DNA from: Xestospongia bergquistia
Taxonomy: Eukaryota; Porifera; Demospongiae; Haplosclerida; Petrosiidae
Reading direction: 5' to 3'
Assembly: GCA_963965975.1 (NCBI GenBank)
Contig: OZ014412.1
Location: 9,777,849 to 9,841,848, forward strand
DNA: 64,000 nucleotides
Position numbers and translations under genes: made by a program. Under the pieces are notes generated by a model. The model did not search any database. It saw nothing but the letters and a program-made list of their open reading frames with translations, and had not been told where the DNA came from. Positions 63,601-64,000 of this stretch are shown one piece after another (the first letter of the stretch is position 1; every line of letters starts with the position of its first letter).

Positions 63601-64000
63601 TTTTTCATTTACAAGGGTACTTGTCCTGAGTTTTCTGACATGGTCAGGTATGTCTTCTCTTCTCTTCCTGGTGATGGTGTTGTAGAAGATCAAGTTGTTT
63701 CAGCCTTTTACTCTGCTATAATTGCACAATCTATTGAGTCAATGAAAGAAACAGTTATTGTCTTTTCTTCTCTGAAATTCTCCACATCTAATCTACCATT
63801 CTTGATAATAAGAAAATTAGTTATGACTTACTTGTATAAACAGCTCATTCAAATTATGTCACCTGAACATTAGTACTTCATAGAGAGCATATGGAGAACT
63901 ATTACATTTCCTGCTACCTCCAGCATCAACATCATTTTTCATTGGGACAGCTAATTCAAGATCAACACAAATCAATATGTCAAGAGTAACTTTAATAATT
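57700..64000 (+). pseudogene. Locus C, gene A-like AAA region
   Basis: Counterparts of gene A from the middle of its exon 3508-3648 to the exon 10368-10746. P-loops still readable: GLPGSGKT (58170-58182 and 58496-58509), GETGVGKT (60468-60491), GPPGSSK followed by Ile (about 62303-62326). Walker B of AAA3 is VFLDDIHTC as in gene A. The exon at 63600 breaks near 63868 (PEALVL-type sequence lost to a frameshift). Intron sequences are also near-identical to gene A, for example 59880-60300 against 5820-6212, so this copy is young. Confidence 0.82.

Larger units (their letters stand above)
54400..64000 (+). pseudogene. Locus C: RNF213-like pseudogene (3' end outside window)
   Basis: Starts with a good first exon (MASLTFWKRTG..PVDIPKHAKI, 54400-54484) but exon 2 has TAG at 54679-54681 where gene B has Trp in ISWC. 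The gene B exon 3 counterpart is missing, and after the exon-7 counterpart (57612-57690) the sequence jumps straight into the exon-22 counterpart, losing the whole arm region. From 57.7 kb on it tracks gene A closely, introns included. Further lesions: a 2-base loss near 59300, a 1-base loss near 60110, deletion of the first part of the exon near 60615, a 1-base loss near 61773, loss of about 490 bp between the AAA4 P-loop (GPPGSSK) and GVAND near 62325, an intron-spanning loss near 62705, and a stop at 63028 (CAA to TAA). No working giant protein can come from it. Confidence 0.88.

Noticed and set aside
1-64000. tRNA, rRNA, CRISPR arrays, retroelement reverse transcriptase or virus-type genes
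   Set aside because: Looked for characteristic motifs by eye and found none; a covariance-model or repeat-library scan could still find diverged ones.

Overview
The window looks like animal nuclear DNA. It is AT-rich, with genes cut into many small exons by short GT..AG introns, and almost everything recognisable is one protein family on the + strand. The family is RNF213/mysterin, the giant dynein-like AAA+ protein. I recognise it by three P-loop modules in the right order (GPPGTGKT or GLPGSGKT, GETGVGKT/S, GPPGSSKT), a Walker B VFLDE followed by an AACNPHR stretch, and matching flanks. Compact introns, tandem giant-gene arrays and TKL-kinase and SAM add-ons suggest a demosponge such as Amphimedon; this is inference, not proof.

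Layout. (1) 295-12491: gene A, whose 5' end lies left of the window. It is an RNF213-like core joined in one exon to a coiled coil and a TKL-like protein kinase. (2) 12492-15304: spacer with an interspersed repeat, a broken fragment of an unrelated gene (14395-15138) and the upstream region of gene B. (3) 15305-48319: gene B, a complete RNF213-like gene of about 72 exons and about 16 kb of coding sequence by hand tally (about 5,300 residues, close to human RNF213). It has no RING or RZ finger that I can see and ends in two SAM domains. One 4-kb intron (20090-24086) holds old repeats and a 480-bp pogo-like DNA element. (4) 48320-54060: a relic of an exon 1, an interspersed repeat, and a second, decayed copy of the last ~4 kb of gene B (SAM tail). 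(5) 54400-64000: locus C, a third RNF213-like copy that is a pseudogene and continues past the right edge. It has a recognisable first exon, a large internal deletion and several frame breaks, and from 57.7 kb on it is very close to gene A, introns included.

How the parts relate. The three copies share intron positions but differ at their C-termini and in their ATPase sites. B keeps good catalytic motifs in its AAA3- and AAA4-like modules. The kinase-bearing A has changed both: Walker B Glu to Asp in one, and Walker A Thr to Met plus loss of the Walker B acidic pair in the other. So one locus shows an RNF213 scaffold whose usual E3 end is absent, and which carries a kinase in one copy and SAM domains in another. 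Vertebrate RNF213 is an antimicrobial ubiquitin ligase, so a role of this array in sponge innate defence is a reasonable but untested guess. No rRNA, tRNA, CRISPR or virus-derived element was recognised.
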